A stretch of 32,529 bases of DNA from Alphaproteobacteria bacterium (GTDB lineage Bacteria; Pseudomonadota; Alphaproteobacteria; Rhodobacterales; Rhodobacteraceae), in contig JAUIAU010000033.1 of assembly GCA_030425185.1 (NCBI GenBank), positions 1 through 32,529 of the forward strand, read 5' to 3'. The notes beneath the pieces are model-generated. The model had not been told where the DNA came from and searched no databases. It saw only the letters and a program-made list of their open reading frames with translations. The first letter of the stretch is position 1. Each line of letters begins with the position of its first letter. Positions 16,269 to 25,900 of the stretch are shown piece after piece. A program made the translations under genes and the position numbers.

Positions 16269-17654
16269 ATGCCCAGCCCCCATGCCCTGCCGCCCGTCCT
16301 CGACCGCCTCGACGCCGAGCTCGACGCGGCCCTCGACCGGCTGATGTCCCTGCTGCGCATCCCGTCGATCTCGACCGACCCGGCCTTCACCGCCGACGTG
16401 CGGGCCGCGGCCGAGGCGCTGTCGGCGGACCTGAACGGCATGGGCGTGCGCGCCAGCGTCCGCGACACCACCGGGCACCCGATGGTGGTGGGCCACATCG
16501 ACGGGCCCGAGGGCGCGCCGCATGTCCTGTTCTATGGCCATTACGACGTGCAGCCAGTCGATCCGCTGCGGCTCTGGGACCGCGACCCGTTCGACCCGGC
16601 GATCGAGGAGACCCCGGCGGGCAAGGTGATCCGCGGGCGCGGGTCCTCGGACGACAAGGGCCAGCTGATGACCTTCGTCGAGGCCTGCCGCGCCTGGCTC
16701 GCGGTGCACCGGCACCTGCCGGTCTCGGTCACCTTCCTCTTCGAGGGCGAGGAGGAGTCGGGCTCGCCCTCGCTCGTGCCCTTCCTCGAAGCCAACCGCG
16801 AGGAGCTGTCCTGCGACATCGCCCTGATCTGCGACACCGGCCTCTTCGCCGAGGACAGCCCGGCGATCACCACCATGCTGCGCGGCCTGCTGGGCGAGGA
16901 AATCACCGTCACCGGCCCCGACAAGGACCTGCACTCGGGCGCCTTCGGCGGACCCGCACAGAACCCGATCCGGGTGCTGACCCGCATTCTCGCCGGGCTG
17001 CATGATGACGAGGGCCGGGTCACCGTGCCGGGCTTCTACGACGGCGTGCCGGTGCTGACGAACCAGATGCGCGCGGACTGGGCCAACCTCGGCTTCGACG
17101 AGGCGGCGTTCCTCGGCGGTGTCGGCCTGACCACCCCGGCGGGCGAGCGCGAGTACACCGTGCTGGAACAGATCTGGGCACGCCCGACCTGCGAGTTCAA
17201 CGGCATCACCGGCGGCTATACCGGCGACGGCTTCAAGACGGTGCTGCCCTCGCAGGCCTCCGCCAAGGTCTCGTTCCGGCTGGTGGGCACGCAGGACCCG
17301 CTGGCGATCCGCGAGAGCTTCCGCGCCATGGTCACAGCGCAGGTGCCCGCGGACTGCACCGTGTCCTTCGCCGAGCACGGCGCCTCGCCCGCCAGCGTCA
17401 TGGCCACCGACCATCCCGCCTTCGCCGCCGCGCGCGCCGCGCTGTCGGACGAATGGCCGAAACCGGCGGCCTTCATCGGCGCGGGCGGCTCGATCCCGAT
17501 CGCGGGCTACTTCAAGACAGTCCTCGGGATGGACTCGATGCTGATCGGCTTCGGGCGCGACGACGACCGCATCCACTCGCCGAACGAGAAGTACGATCTC
17601 AAGTCCTTCCACAAGGGCATGCGCTCCTGGGCCCGCGTGCTCGCCGCGCTCTGA
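16269..17654 (+). CDS. M20 family dipeptidase / metallopeptidase
   Basis: The protein has 461 residues, the size of M20 peptidases of the dipeptidase/CNDP type. These are cytosolic dizinc enzymes that cleave dipeptides or related amide substrates. The metal and catalytic residues are visible: His91 and Asp93 in YGHYDVQP, bridging Asp128 in [10 protein letters not shown], and the Glu161/Glu162 pair in EGEEESGS. A dimerisation (lid) domain runs from about residue 200 to 330, with DLHSGAFGG. The C-terminal His is in [16 protein letters not shown] lies six bases before the ATG. The exact substrate cannot be read. It is divergent from hemA and stands alone, followed by a strong hairpin. Confidence 0.92.
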   Translation: MPSPHALPPVLDRLDAELDAALDRLMSLLRIPSISTDPAFTADVRAAAEALSADLNGMGVRASVRDTTGHPMVVGHIDGPEGAPHVLFYGHYDVQPVDPLRLWDRDPFDPAIEETPAGKVIRGRGSSDDKGQLMTFVEACRAWLAVHRHLPVSVTFLFEGEEESGSPSLVPFLEANREELSCDIALICDTGLFAEDSPAITTMLRGLLGEEITVTGPDKDLHSGAFGGPAQNPIRVLTRILAGLHDDEGRVTVPGFYDGVPVLTNQMRADWANLGFDEAAFLGGVGLTTPAGEREYTVLEQIWARPTCEFNGITGGYTGDGFKTVLPSQASAKVSFRLVGTQDPLAIRESFRAMVTAQVPADCTVSFAEHGASPASVMATDHPAFAAARAALSDEWPKPAAFIGAGGSIPIAGYFKTVLGMDSMLIGFGRDDDRIHSPNEKYDLKSFHKGMRSWARVLAAL

Positions 17655-17663
17655 GGTCCTGCC

Positions 17664-17688
17664 CCGGCCCCCACGTTCCGGGGGCCGG
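17664..17688 (+). terminator. hairpin after the M20 peptidase gene
   Basis: CCGGCCCCC, a seven-base loop and GGGGGCCGG form a perfect 9-bp GC stem starting 10 bp after the stop codon. No T-run follows, so it may be a U-poor terminator typical of high-GC genomes or an mRNA 3'-end stabiliser. Confidence 0.5.
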
Positions 17689-17736
17689 ACCGCCCGGGAC
17701 CGCGGATCGCCGCGCCCTGAACAGCACCGACACCGC

Positions 17737-17774
17737 ACCGACGCGATACCGACGTTGTACCGACGCGATACCGA
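17737..17774. repeat. 22-bp-period short direct repeat
   Basis: ACCGACGCGATACCGA occurs at 17737-17752 and again at 17759-17774, a 22-bp period, within a run of shorter ACCG(A/C) units beginning near 17725. It lies between the peptidase gene and the first tRNA-Asp. No gene is supported in 17655-17869. The hairpin CCGAAA...TTTCGG near 17778-17808 could act at the 3' end of the minus-strand tRNA transcript, but it has no T-run. Confidence 0.5.
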
Positions 17775-17869
17775 TGCCGAAAATCCCGTGATTTCAGGGG
17801 CTTTCGGCGCACAGCGACGGCGGCGCAGAAATTGCACCGTACGCATCATTTTTCGTTTGGTGGGGAAAG

Positions 17870-17946
17870 TGGCGCGGTTGACGGGGCTCGAACCCGCGAC
17901 CCCCGGCGTGACAGGCCGGTACTCTAACCAACTGAGCTACAACCGC
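17870..17946 (-). tRNA. tRNA-Asp(GTC), copy 1
   Basis: On the minus strand this is a 77-base tRNA with acceptor stem GCGGTTG paired to CAACCGC, discriminator G and an encoded CCA. The D-arm is GCTCAGTTGGTTAGAGT. The anticodon loop CTGTCAC gives anticodon GTC (Asp), and the T-arm GCGGGTTCGAGCCCCGT closes the fold. It is identical to the copy 35 bp away, and the two are probably transcribed together. Confidence 0.97.
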
Positions 17947-17981
17947 GCAATCGCACGGGCCTTGTCCGGATCAGGAAGCAG

Positions 17982-18058
17982 TGGCGCGGTTGACGGGGCT
18001 CGAACCCGCGACCCCCGGCGTGACAGGCCGGTACTCTAACCAACTGAGCTACAACCGC
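17982..18058 (-). tRNA. tRNA-Asp(GTC), copy 2
   Basis: This is identical over all 77 bases to the tRNA at 17870-17946, including the encoded CCA, and lies upstream of it on the minus strand. The flanks differ, so this is a mature-length tandem duplication with diverged spacers. Confidence 0.97.
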
Positions 18059-18117
18059 CCGCTTCCCGTCCGGTCGCCCGAACGTGACGGGCGTTCTAGG
18101 CACCTCCCGCAGGACCG

Positions 18118-18648
18118 TCAAGCGGCATTCGTCCCCGCGTCCGGTTTTTCCGCAAGCCGGTCGAGCGAGGTCCAGACCACCTCGCATTCGCGCACCGGGG
18201 TGCCGTCCCAGAGGACCGCGTCGCGCTCCGGTCCCTCGACCCCGCCGAGGCGTGCATAGAAGCGGCGCGCGCGGTGGTTTTCCGCGAGAACTTCGAGACT
18301 TAGCCGGTCGTGCCCCTCGGCCCGCAGCTCGGCCGCGAGGCCCCCCAGCAGGGCCGCCCCGAGGCCCTGTCCGGTCCGCTCGGGCGCGATGTGCAGGTTG
18401 TCCACGAATGGCCCCGCGGGCCGCATCTCGCAGACCACGAAGCCCGCCAGCGCGCCGTCCTCGTCCTCCAGCAGCCGCACCCGGTCCTGCTCCAGCCGGG
18501 CCGGGGTCCAGCGCGCGGCAAGCACCGCCTCGACCCGCCGGGCGAGGAAGGCATCGGGCAGGATCCCCCGGTAATTCGCCCGCCAGCTGGCCACGTGCAG
18601 CGCCAGCAGCCGGGGCAGGTCGTCGGGCCGCGCGGGGCGCAGGCGCAT
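18118..18648 (-). CDS. GNAT family N-acetyltransferase
   Basis: The protein has 176 residues from the ATG at 18648 (MRLRPARPDDLPRLLALH, the typical GNAT beginning). The acetyl-CoA pyrophosphate loop reads ERTGQGLGAALLGGL (about residues 95-109). The preceding strand FVDNLHIAPE and the following SLEVLAENHRARRFYARLG complete the fold. These small enzymes acetylate amines or protein N-termini, and the substrate is unknown. An open frame continues upstream to 18786 but overlaps the pirin gene. The ATG is two bases after the pirin stop, so the two are probably an operon. Confidence 0.9.
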   Translation of the reverse strand: MRLRPARPDDLPRLLALHVASWRANYRGILPDAFLARRVEAVLAARWTPARLEQDRVRLLEDEDGALAGFVVCEMRPAGPFVDNLHIAPERTGQGLGAALLGGLAAELRAEGHDRLSLEVLAENHRARRFYARLGGVEGPERDAVLWDGTPVRECEVVWTSLDRLAEKPDAGTNAA

Positions 18649-18650
18649 CC

Positions 18651-19589
18651 TCAGCGCTCCGGCAGCGGGATGAACTCGTCCGAGTCGCCCGGCGGAAGCT
18701 GGAACCGCCCATGCTCCCAGTCGCCCGCGCGCCACGCCTCCTTCGCCGCCTCGATCTTCTCGCGCGAACTGGCGACGAAGTTCCACCAGATATGCCGCGG
18801 CCCGCCCAGCGTGGCCCCGCCCAGCACCAGCACCCGCGCCCCCGCCGGGCCCGCGGTCAGCGCCAGCCGGTCGCCCGGCCGAAACACCATCATCTGACCT
18901 GCGTGGAACACGTCGCCCGCGATTTCGACCGAGCCGTCAATGACATAGACGCCGCGATCCTCGTGCTCGTCGGGCAGCGGCAGGCGCGCACCGGGATCGA
19001 GCAGCGCGTCGGCATAGACGGTTTCCGAGGCAACCGGCACCGGGGCTTTCGCCCCCCACCCGGTCCCGAGGATGAGGCGCACCTCCTTGCCCTCGCCCTC
19101 CAGCAGCGGCAGGTCCTCCTTCGGGGCGTGGACGAAGGCCGCCGGGCGGTCCTCGTCCTTCTCGGGCAGCGCGACCCAGGTCTGGATGCCGAACAGGCTC
19201 ATCGGGGCCGCGCGCGCCGCGCCATCGGTCCGCTCGGAATGGGTGATGCCGTGACCGGCCACCATCCAGTTGACCGCGCCCGGCTCGATCCACTGGTCCG
19301 TGCCGAGGCTGTCGCGGTGGTGAATGCGCCCGCGGTAGAGATAGGTCACCGTCGCCAGCCCGATATGCGGGTGCGGACGCACGTCGATGCCCTGCCCCGT
19401 CACGAACTCCGCCGGTCCCATCTGGTCGAAGAAGATGAAGGGACCGACCATCTGGCGCCTGGGCGCTGGCAGCGCACGCCGGACCTCGAACCCGCCGAGG
19501 TCACGGGCCCGCGGGACGATCACGGTTTCGATGGCATCGACGGCATCGCCGGTCGGCACGTCGGGGTCGAGGGCGGGATTCCAGCTCAT
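18651..19589 (-). CDS. pirin family protein
   Basis: The protein has 312 residues with two cupin domains. The N-terminal cupin carries the metal ligands in RPHPHIGLATVTYL, the later His in GAVNWMVAGHGITHSER and the conserved Glu. The C-terminal cupin (VYVIDGSVEIAGDVFHAGQMMVF) lacks obvious ligands, as usual. Pirins are cytosolic iron proteins with varied roles, including quercetin 2,3-dioxygenase activity and partner binding; the role here is not readable. The conserved C-terminal GPRHIWWNFVASS is intact. The GNAT gene follows after two bases. Confidence 0.95.
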   Translation of the reverse strand: MSWNPALDPDVPTGDAVDAIETVIVPRARDLGGFEVRRALPAPRRQMVGPFIFFDQMGPAEFVTGQGIDVRPHPHIGLATVTYLYRGRIHHRDSLGTDQWIEPGAVNWMVAGHGITHSERTDGAARAAPMSLFGIQTWVALPEKDEDRPAAFVHAPKEDLPLLEGEGKEVRLILGTGWGAKAPVPVASETVYADALLDPGARLPLPDEHEDRGVYVIDGSVEIAGDVFHAGQMMVFRPGDRLALTAGPAGARVLVLGGATLGGPRHIWWNFVASSREKIEAAKEAWRAGDWEHGRFQLPPGDSDEFIPLPER

Positions 19590-19740
19590 CGGGGGTCTCC
19601 GTCGGGTGACTGTGTTGCCCCGAACCTAGTCGCCCGGAAGCGATGCACAAATCCCGTCAGACGGGACATGCTTGGTGCGCCAAGGCACAGAAGGTGGTGG
19701 TGCCTTCGGACCGGCAGCCGTCGGAGTCTGGCGGAGGGAC

Positions 19741-19816
19741 TGGTGGGTGATGAGAGACTCGAACTCCCGACATCCTCGGTGTAAACGAGGCGCTCTACCA
19801 ACTGAGCTAATCACCC
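19741..19816 (-). tRNA. tRNA-Val(TAC)
   Basis: On the minus strand this is a 76-base tRNA with acceptor stem GGGTGAT paired to ATCACCC, discriminator A and an encoded CCA. The D-arm is GCTCAGTTGGTAGAGC. The anticodon loop TTTACAC between CCTCG and CGAGG gives anticodon TAC, which reads GTA-type valine codons. Confidence 0.96.
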
Positions 19817-19911
19817 GGCTCGCATCCCCTAGCCGAAGGCCGTGGTGCGGTTCAAGTCCGTCCTGTCCGGGAGCCCCCTGGCCGCGTCTCGTCGCACGAC
19901 CGGAAGGGGAG

Positions 19912-19986
19912 TGGTGGGTGATAAGAGATTCGAACTCCTGACATCTTCGATGTGAACGAAGCGCTCTACCACTGAGCTAATCACCC
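19912..19986 (-). tRNA. tRNA-Val(CAC)
   Basis: On the minus strand this is a 75-base tRNA with the same GGGTGAT/ATCACCC acceptor stem as the neighbour and an encoded CCA. The anticodon loop TTCACAT gives anticodon CAC, which reads GTG valine codons. The D-loop is one base shorter (AGTGGTA) than in tRNA-Val(TAC). The two are 95 bp apart and likely arose by duplication followed by anticodon divergence. Confidence 0.96.
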
Positions 19987-20044
19987 GCCGTGGGCAGGCT
20001 GATAGCGAAGCGGGACGCCGAGTGCAAGAGGGTCCGGGCATCAG

Positions 20045-20077
20045 AAAAAGGCCCCGCCGGATCGCGCCGGCGGGGCC
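20045..20077 (-). terminator. intrinsic terminator of lon
   Basis: On the minus strand an 11-bp perfect stem, GGCCCCGCCGG paired to CCGGCGGGGCC with a six-base loop, is followed immediately by TTTTT. It lies 27 bp after the lon stop. This is the clearest intrinsic terminator in the window, and it separates lon from the downstream tRNA-Val genes. Confidence 0.92.
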
Positions 20078-20104
20078 TTCTGTCCGTGGTCCGACGGGGG
20101 GCCG

Positions 20105-22519
20105 TCAGTGCGCCGTGGTGGGCGCCGTCCCCGCTTCGCGCGCCTTCAGGGCGGCTTCCGCGGCGGCGGCTTCCTCGGCGGCCTCGTCCCACTCGATGGG
20201 CTCGGGCGTGCCGACCAGCGCCAGTTTCAGCACCTCCGAGACGTGCCGCACCGGGATGATCTTCAGCCCGGCCTTCACGTTGTCGGGGATCTCGGGCAGG
20301 TCCTTCTCGTTCTCCGCCGGGATCAGCACCATGGTGATGCCACCGCGCAGGGCCGCGAGAAGCTTCTCCTTCAGCCCGCCGATGGGCAGGACATTGCCGC
20401 GCAGGGTGACCTCGCCGGTCATCGCGATGTCCTTGCGGACCGGGATCTGGGTCAGCACGGAGACGATCGAGGTCACCATGGCGATACCCGCGCTCGGCCC
20501 GTCCTTCGGGGTCGCCCCCTCCGGCACGTGGACGTGGATGTCCCAGCGGTCGAAGCGCGGCGGCTTGATGCCGATCTGCGGACCGATCGAGCGGACATAG
20601 CTCGACGCGGCGTCGATCGACTCCTTCATCACCTCGCCCAGCTTGCCGGTGGTCTTCATCCGGCCCTTGCCCGGCAGGCGGAGGGCCTCGATGGACAGAA
20701 GATCCCCGCCGACGCTGGTCCAGGCCAGGCCGGTGACCACGCCGATCTGGTCGCTCTCCTCGGCGAGACCATACTTGAAGCGCTTCACGCCCAGCATGTC
20801 CTCCAGCGCCTCCGGGGTCACCGCGACGCGGTCGGCGTCCTTCTTGATGATCTTCGTGACCGCCTTCCGGGCGAGCTTCGCGATCTCGCGCTCAAGGCTC
20901 CGCACCCCCGCCTCGCGGGTGTAGGTGCGGATCATCTCCTGCAGCGCCGCGTCCGAGACCGAGAACTCGGTCTTCTTCAGACCGTGGTTCTTGATCTGCT
21001 TCGGGATCAGGTGGCGGCGGGCGATCTCGGCCTTCTCGTCCTCGGTGTAGCCCGCCAGCGGAATGATCTCCATCCGGTCGAGCAGCGGCCCCGGCATGTT
21101 GTAGCTGTTGGCCGTGGTCAGGAACATCACGTTCGAGAGGTCGTATTCGACCTCGAGGTAGTGATCGACGAAGGTGGCGTTCTGCTCGGGGTCGAGAACC
21201 TCCAGCATCGCCGACGCCGGGTCGCCCCGGAAGTCCTGGCCCATCTTGTCGATCTCGTCGAGAAGGATCAGCGGGTTGGTGGTCTTGGCCTTCTTCAGCG
21301 CCTGGATGATCTTGCCGGGCATCGAGCCGATGTAGGTCCGGCGGTGGCCGCGGATCTCCGACTCGTCCCGGACGCCGCCGAGCGAGATGCGGATGAACTC
21401 GCGCCCCGTCGCCTTGGCGACCGACTTGCCGAGCGAGGTCTTGCCGACGCCGGGCGGGCCGACGAGGCACAGGATCGGGCCTTTCAGCTTCTGGCTGCGC
21501 TGCTGCACCGCGAGATACTCGACGATCCGCTCCTTGACCTTCTCGAGGCCGAAGTGATCGTCGTCGAGCACCGCCTGCGCCTTGTGCAGGTCCTTCTTCA
21601 CGCGGGACTTCGTGCCCCACGGGATCGACAGCATCCAGTCGAGATAGTTGCGCACGACGGTCGCCTCGGCGCTCATCGGGCTCATGTTCTTGAGCTTCTT
21701 CAGCTCGCCCAGCGCCTTGTCGCGGGCCTCCTTCGAGAGCTTCGTCGCCTCGATCTTCTGTTCGAGTTCCGCGACCTCGCCCGCGCCGTCCTCGCCGTCA
21801 CCGAGTTCCTTCTGAATGGCCTTCATCTGCTCATTCAGGTAGTACTCGCGCTGCGTGCGCTCCATCTGCGTCTTGACGCGCCGCTTGATGTTCTTCTCGA
21901 CCTGCAGCACCGACATCTCGCCCTGCATCAGGCCGTAGACCTTCTCCAGCCGCTCGGCGACGACCAGCGTTTCGAGAAGGTCCTGCTTCTGCGCCACCTC
22001 GATCCCAAGATGCCCCGCCATGAGATCGGCGAGCTTCGCGGGCTCCGTGGTCTCGGCCACGGCGGCGAGCGCCTCCTCGGCGATGTTCTTCTTCACCTTG
22101 GAATAGCGCTCGAACTCCTCGGCGACCGAGCGCAGCAGGGCGGACACGATCTGCGCGTCCCCCTCGGATTCGGTCAGCGGCGCGGCCGAGGCCTCGAAAT
22201 AGGCGTCGTTCGGCACGAAGCCGGTGATCTTCACGCGGCTGCGGCCCTCGACCAGCACCTTCACGGTGCCGTCGGGCAGCTTGAGCAGCTGGAGCACGTT
22301 GGCGAGCACGCCGGTCCGGTAGATGCCGTCGGTGGTCGGGTCGTCCTCGGAGGCGTCGATCTGGCTGGACAGCAGGATCTGCGTGTCTTCGCGCATCACC
22401 TCCTCCAAGGCCCGCACGGATTTCTCGCGGCCCACGAAGAGCGGCACGATCATGTGCGGGAACACCACGATATCGCGGAGCGGCAATACCGGGTAGCTGG
22501 AGCGGCTTTGTTGGGTCAT
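20105..22519 (-). CDS. lon: ATP-dependent protease Lon
   Basis: The protein has 804 residues, the usual LonA length. Lon is a homohexameric AAA+ serine protease of the cytosol that degrades misfolded and regulatory proteins. In order it has the N-terminal substrate domain ([21 protein letters not shown]), a long helical region to about residue 300, and Walker [10 protein letters not shown] (residues 354-362). Walker B is LILLDEIDK (about 417-425). The S16 protease domain carries catalytic Ser676 in [10 protein letters not shown] and Lys717 in PIGGLKEKL. The C-terminal tail is Glu/Ala-rich. The ATG ([14 protein letters not shown]) is the family start. An upstream extension of the frame to 22666 is not protein-like. 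A strong terminator follows, and a possible heat-shock promoter precedes it. Confidence 0.98.
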   Translation of the reverse strand: MTQQSRSSYPVLPLRDIVVFPHMIVPLFVGREKSVRALEEVMREDTQILLSSQIDASEDDPTTDGIYRTGVLANVLQLLKLPDGTVKVLVEGRSRVKITGFVPNDAYFEASAAPLTESEGDAQIVSALLRSVAEEFERYSKVKKNIAEEALAAVAETTEPAKLADLMAGHLGIEVAQKQDLLETLVVAERLEKVYGLMQGEMSVLQVEKNIKRRVKTQMERTQREYYLNEQMKAIQKELGDGEDGAGEVAELEQKIEATKLSKEARDKALGELKKLKNMSPMSAEATVVRNYLDWMLSIPWGTKSRVKKDLHKAQAVLDDDHFGLEKVKERIVEYLAVQQRSQKLKGPILCLVGPPGVGKTSLGKSVAKATGREFIRISLGGVRDESEIRGHRRTYIGSMPGKIIQALKKAKTTNPLILLDEIDKMGQDFRGDPASAMLEVLDPEQNATFVDHYLEVEYDLSNVMFLTTANSYNMPGPLLDRMEIIPLAGYTEDEKAEIARRHLIPKQIKNHGLKKTEFSVSDAALQEMIRTYTREAGVRSLEREIAKLARKAVTKIIKKDADRVAVTPEALEDMLGVKRFKYGLAEESDQIGVVTGLAWTSVGGDLLSIEALRLPGKGRMKTTGKLGEVMKESIDAASSYVRSIGPQIGIKPPRFDRWDIHVHVPEGATPKDGPSAGIAMVTSIVSVLTQIPVRKDIAMTGEVTLRGNVLPIGGLKEKLLAALRGGITMVLIPAENEKDLPEIPDNVKAGLKIIPVRHVSEVLKLALVGTPEPIEWDEAAEEAAAAEAALKAREAGTAPTTAH

Positions 22520-22588
22520 GTCACGTCCTTTTCTCGGGCGGCCGGGCACGTCCCTCTCCGGAGGCAACGCGGCCCGCCCCACGTCCGC

Positions 22589-22621
22589 CAATACTTGCGC
22601 CCGCCGCCGGGCAGATTCAAG
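22589..22621 (-). promoter_or_regulatory. candidate lon promoter (RpoH-like)
   Basis: On the minus strand CTTGAAT (22615-22621) resembles the CTTGAA -35 element of heat-shock sigma factors. AAGTATTG (22589-22596), about 18 bp further, could serve as the -10. This would give a leader of roughly 65 bases before the lon ATG. Heat-shock control of lon is established in other bacteria. A perfect CGCGACC/GGTCGCG inverted repeat (22622-22637) abuts the upstream edge. The -10 match is poor, so this is tentative. The rest of 22520-22808 shows no supported gene. Confidence 0.35.
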
Positions 22622-22808
22622 CGCGACCGGGGTCGCGGCACCGGGGCACGGATTATGGCTCAACATTCGGGCGCATCGGGCGCATACTGGTGCCGAGGCA
22701 ATCGCCGCGACAAGACCCGGCCAAGGGCAGCGCTGGCGGCATTTCGAGACAGGTCAGGGCCGCGCCCCCGCGCGCGTCCGGCAGAGCAGAAGATGGGACA
22801 GGCATTTC

Positions 22809-24143
22809 ATGACACTCGAGCGGCTCCCCGCCCGCGACACGCTTGCGCGGCTTCGCGATAACAAGCATCGCATCTATCCCAGCGAGAAGCGCGGCGCCGA
22901 GCGGCTGATGCCCTTCGCCCGCCCGGCGGTGAAGGCCGGCTTCCGGTTCGGGCCCGAGGCGAAGATCTTCGCCACCGGATCGTGCTTTGCCCGCAACGTC
23001 GAGAAGTCGCTCCGTTTCATCGGGGCGAACGTGGTGTCGAGCCCGACCGACATCCCGGTGCCGTCCGGCGCGACACAGGTCTTCCAGCTTTACAACAAGT
23101 ACACCGTCCACTCGATCCTGAACGAATTCCGCTGGGCGCTCGGCGGGGCGCCGGTCGATCATGCGGCCACGCTGATCGCGGACGCGCAGGGCAATTACTA
23201 CGACATGCAGGTCGCGGCCTCGTCCGACATCACCGGCGACCGGGCGACGATGGCGGCGTTCCGGGCGGCCTACAACGCCTCCTTCGCGCGGGCGGCCGAG
23301 GCCGACGTGGTGATCCTGACGCTGGGCCTCGTCGAGTGCTGGTACGACCTCGAAACCGGACTTTACCTGAACATGGCACCGCCGAAGCCGTTGCTCGATG
23401 CCCACCCGGACCGGTTCGAGTTCCACCTGCTCGACCACGATGACGTCTACCGCGCGCTCTGCGACATCCATGCCCTGCTGACCGAGGGCCGGGCCGACCC
23501 GCCGCGCCTGCTTGTGACCGTCTCGCCGGTCGGCCTCGCGGCCACCTTCCGCGAGATGGACGTGCTGGTGGCCAACAGCTATTCCAAGTCGGTCCAGCGC
23601 GCCGCGGTCGAGGCTTTCGTGCTCAGCCATGACGCCAGCTATTTTCCGTCCTACGAGTACGTGACCCTGACCGACCGCAAGTTCGCGTGGGGCAACAAGG
23701 ATTTCCGCCACGTCCGGCAAGAGACCGTGGACCGGATCATGGCCGACGTGCTGGAGGCCTATGTCGGCCCGTCGCCGGAACAGCGCCTGCTGCACGTCCG
23801 CGGTCACGCGCAGGCCCATTTCGACGCGGACGACCATGACACGGTGGCCGCGCTGATCGAGCCCTACCTGGCCGAGATGGGCGACGAGCCCGAACTCCTG
23901 TGGCTGCTGGCCCGGTCCGAGCGGGCGCGCGGCAACTGGGAGCAGTCGGTGGGCGTCTGCCGCCGCCTGATCGCTCTGGAGCCCGAGGGTCTGCTGAAAT
24001 CGGCCGGGCGCACCGCGCTCAACACGCTGGCGATGATCGTGAAGAAGGGCGACGACAGCGCCGCGCCGCAACTGGCCGAAATGGCGGACTGGTACCGCGC
24101 GCAATTCCCCGAAGATGCGGAGTTCCTGAAGAAGTTCGCCTGA
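22809..24143 (+). CDS. GSCFA domain protein with helical (TPR-like) tail
   Basis: The protein has 444 residues from the ATG at 22809. The name-giving motif is at residues 57-61 (ATGSCFARNVEKSL). It belongs to an SGNH/GDSL-hydrolase-like family, with Ser58 as the expected nucleophile position and the block VVILTLGLVECWYD further on. The later segment LLVTVSPVGLAATF and the motif SYFPSYEYV are also family features. Residues about 345-440 are alpha-helical and resemble TPR units. No signal peptide or membrane span is seen. GSCFA proteins are often near polysaccharide or glycan genes, but the biochemical role is not established and the neighbours here (lon, tgt) give no help. It is convergent with tgt, 7 bp apart. 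Confidence 0.88.
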   Translation: MTLERLPARDTLARLRDNKHRIYPSEKRGAERLMPFARPAVKAGFRFGPEAKIFATGSCFARNVEKSLRFIGANVVSSPTDIPVPSGATQVFQLYNKYTVHSILNEFRWALGGAPVDHAATLIADAQGNYYDMQVAASSDITGDRATMAAFRAAYNASFARAAEADVVILTLGLVECWYDLETGLYLNMAPPKPLLDAHPDRFEFHLLDHDDVYRALCDIHALLTEGRADPPRLLVTVSPVGLAATFREMDVLVANSYSKSVQRAAVEAFVLSHDASYFPSYEYVTLTDRKFAWGNKDFRHVRQETVDRIMADVLEAYVGPSPEQRLLHVRGHAQAHFDADDHDTVAALIEPYLAEMGDEPELLWLLARSERARGNWEQSVGVCRRLIALEPEGLLKSAGRTALNTLAMIVKKGDDSAAPQLAEMADWYRAQFPEDAEFLKKFA

Positions 24144-24150
24144 GACCGCG

Positions 24151-25311
<1,161 letters not shown>

Positions 25312-25422
25312 CTAGGGATTTTGCGCGCCCCGTCCAGCCACGCACGGAAAGCGCCGCGCCGCACTGGACGAAGCCGGGGGTATTCCTTATGTAATCGCTC
25401 AACAAAGCCTGCGAGGTCCGCC

Positions 25423-25785
25423 ATGCCGAACGATGCCACGCCGATGGAAGGCGCGCCGCTGATCAAGCCCTCGACCACCGACCACCCGCTCTACGACACC
25501 GTCGTCGAGGCCTGCCGCACCGTCTACGACCCGGAAATCCCGGTGAACATCTACGATCTGGGGCTGGTCTACACGATCGACATCACGCCGGAGGCCGAGG
25601 TCAACGTGGTGATGACCCTGACCGCGCCGGGCTGCCCGGTCGCGGGCGAGATGCCGGGCTGGGTCGCCGATGCCGTCGAGCCGCTGCCGGGCGTCAAGCA
25701 GGTGAACGTCGAGATCACCTGGGACCCGCCCTGGGGAATGGACATGATGTCCGACGAGGCCAAGCTGGAACTCGGCTTCATGTGA
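25423..25785 (+). CDS. sufT: SufT-like (DUF59/MIP18) Fe-S assembly protein
   Basis: The protein has 120 residues, a single DUF59/MIP18 domain. Characteristic segments are CRTVYDPEIPVNIYDLGLVY, VMTLTAPGCPVAGEMP with the conserved Cys71, and VEITWDPPWGMDMMSDEAKLELG near the end. SufT-type proteins aid maturation of Fe-S enzymes, particularly under high Fe-S demand. The ATG fits the family; a longer open frame upstream overlaps tgt antisense and is not real. A terminator-like hairpin follows. sufA lies 940 bp downstream, separated by a sulfotransferase-like gene. I recall sufT and sufA being adjacent at the end of the suf operon in relatives. Confidence 0.92.
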   Translation: MPNDATPMEGAPLIKPSTTDHPLYDTVVEACRTVYDPEIPVNIYDLGLVYTIDITPEAEVNVVMTLTAPGCPVAGEMPGWVADAVEPLPGVKQVNVEITWDPPWGMDMMSDEAKLELGFM

Positions 25786-25789
25786 TCCG

Positions 25790-25810
25790 GGCGGGGTCCG
25801 CCCCGCCTTT
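25790..25810 (+). terminator. terminator-like hairpin after sufT
   Basis: GGCGGGG, loop TCCG and CCCCGCC form a perfect 7-bp stem five bases after the sufT stop, followed by TTT. It may end the sufT transcript before the sulfotransferase-like gene. Confidence 0.6.
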
Positions 25811-25900
25811 CGGTCGGATGGTGCGGCCTCGGGATTTCTGCGACGGAATCGGTACCGGAGGGCGTGCAACGCTCACAGACACTCATCCGTGGGGAGCATC

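Noticed and set aside
14805-17849. A 1014-codon open frame on the minus strand extending hemA upstream
   Set aside because: Only the last 407 codons look like protein (hemA). The rest is antisense to the M20 peptidase gene and is open because of GC-rich codon bias.
20108-22861. A 917-codon plus-strand open frame opposite lon
   Set aside because: It is His/Arg/Leu/Asp-biased with no recognisable motif and mirrors lon codon by codon; a typical antisense shadow in high-GC DNA.
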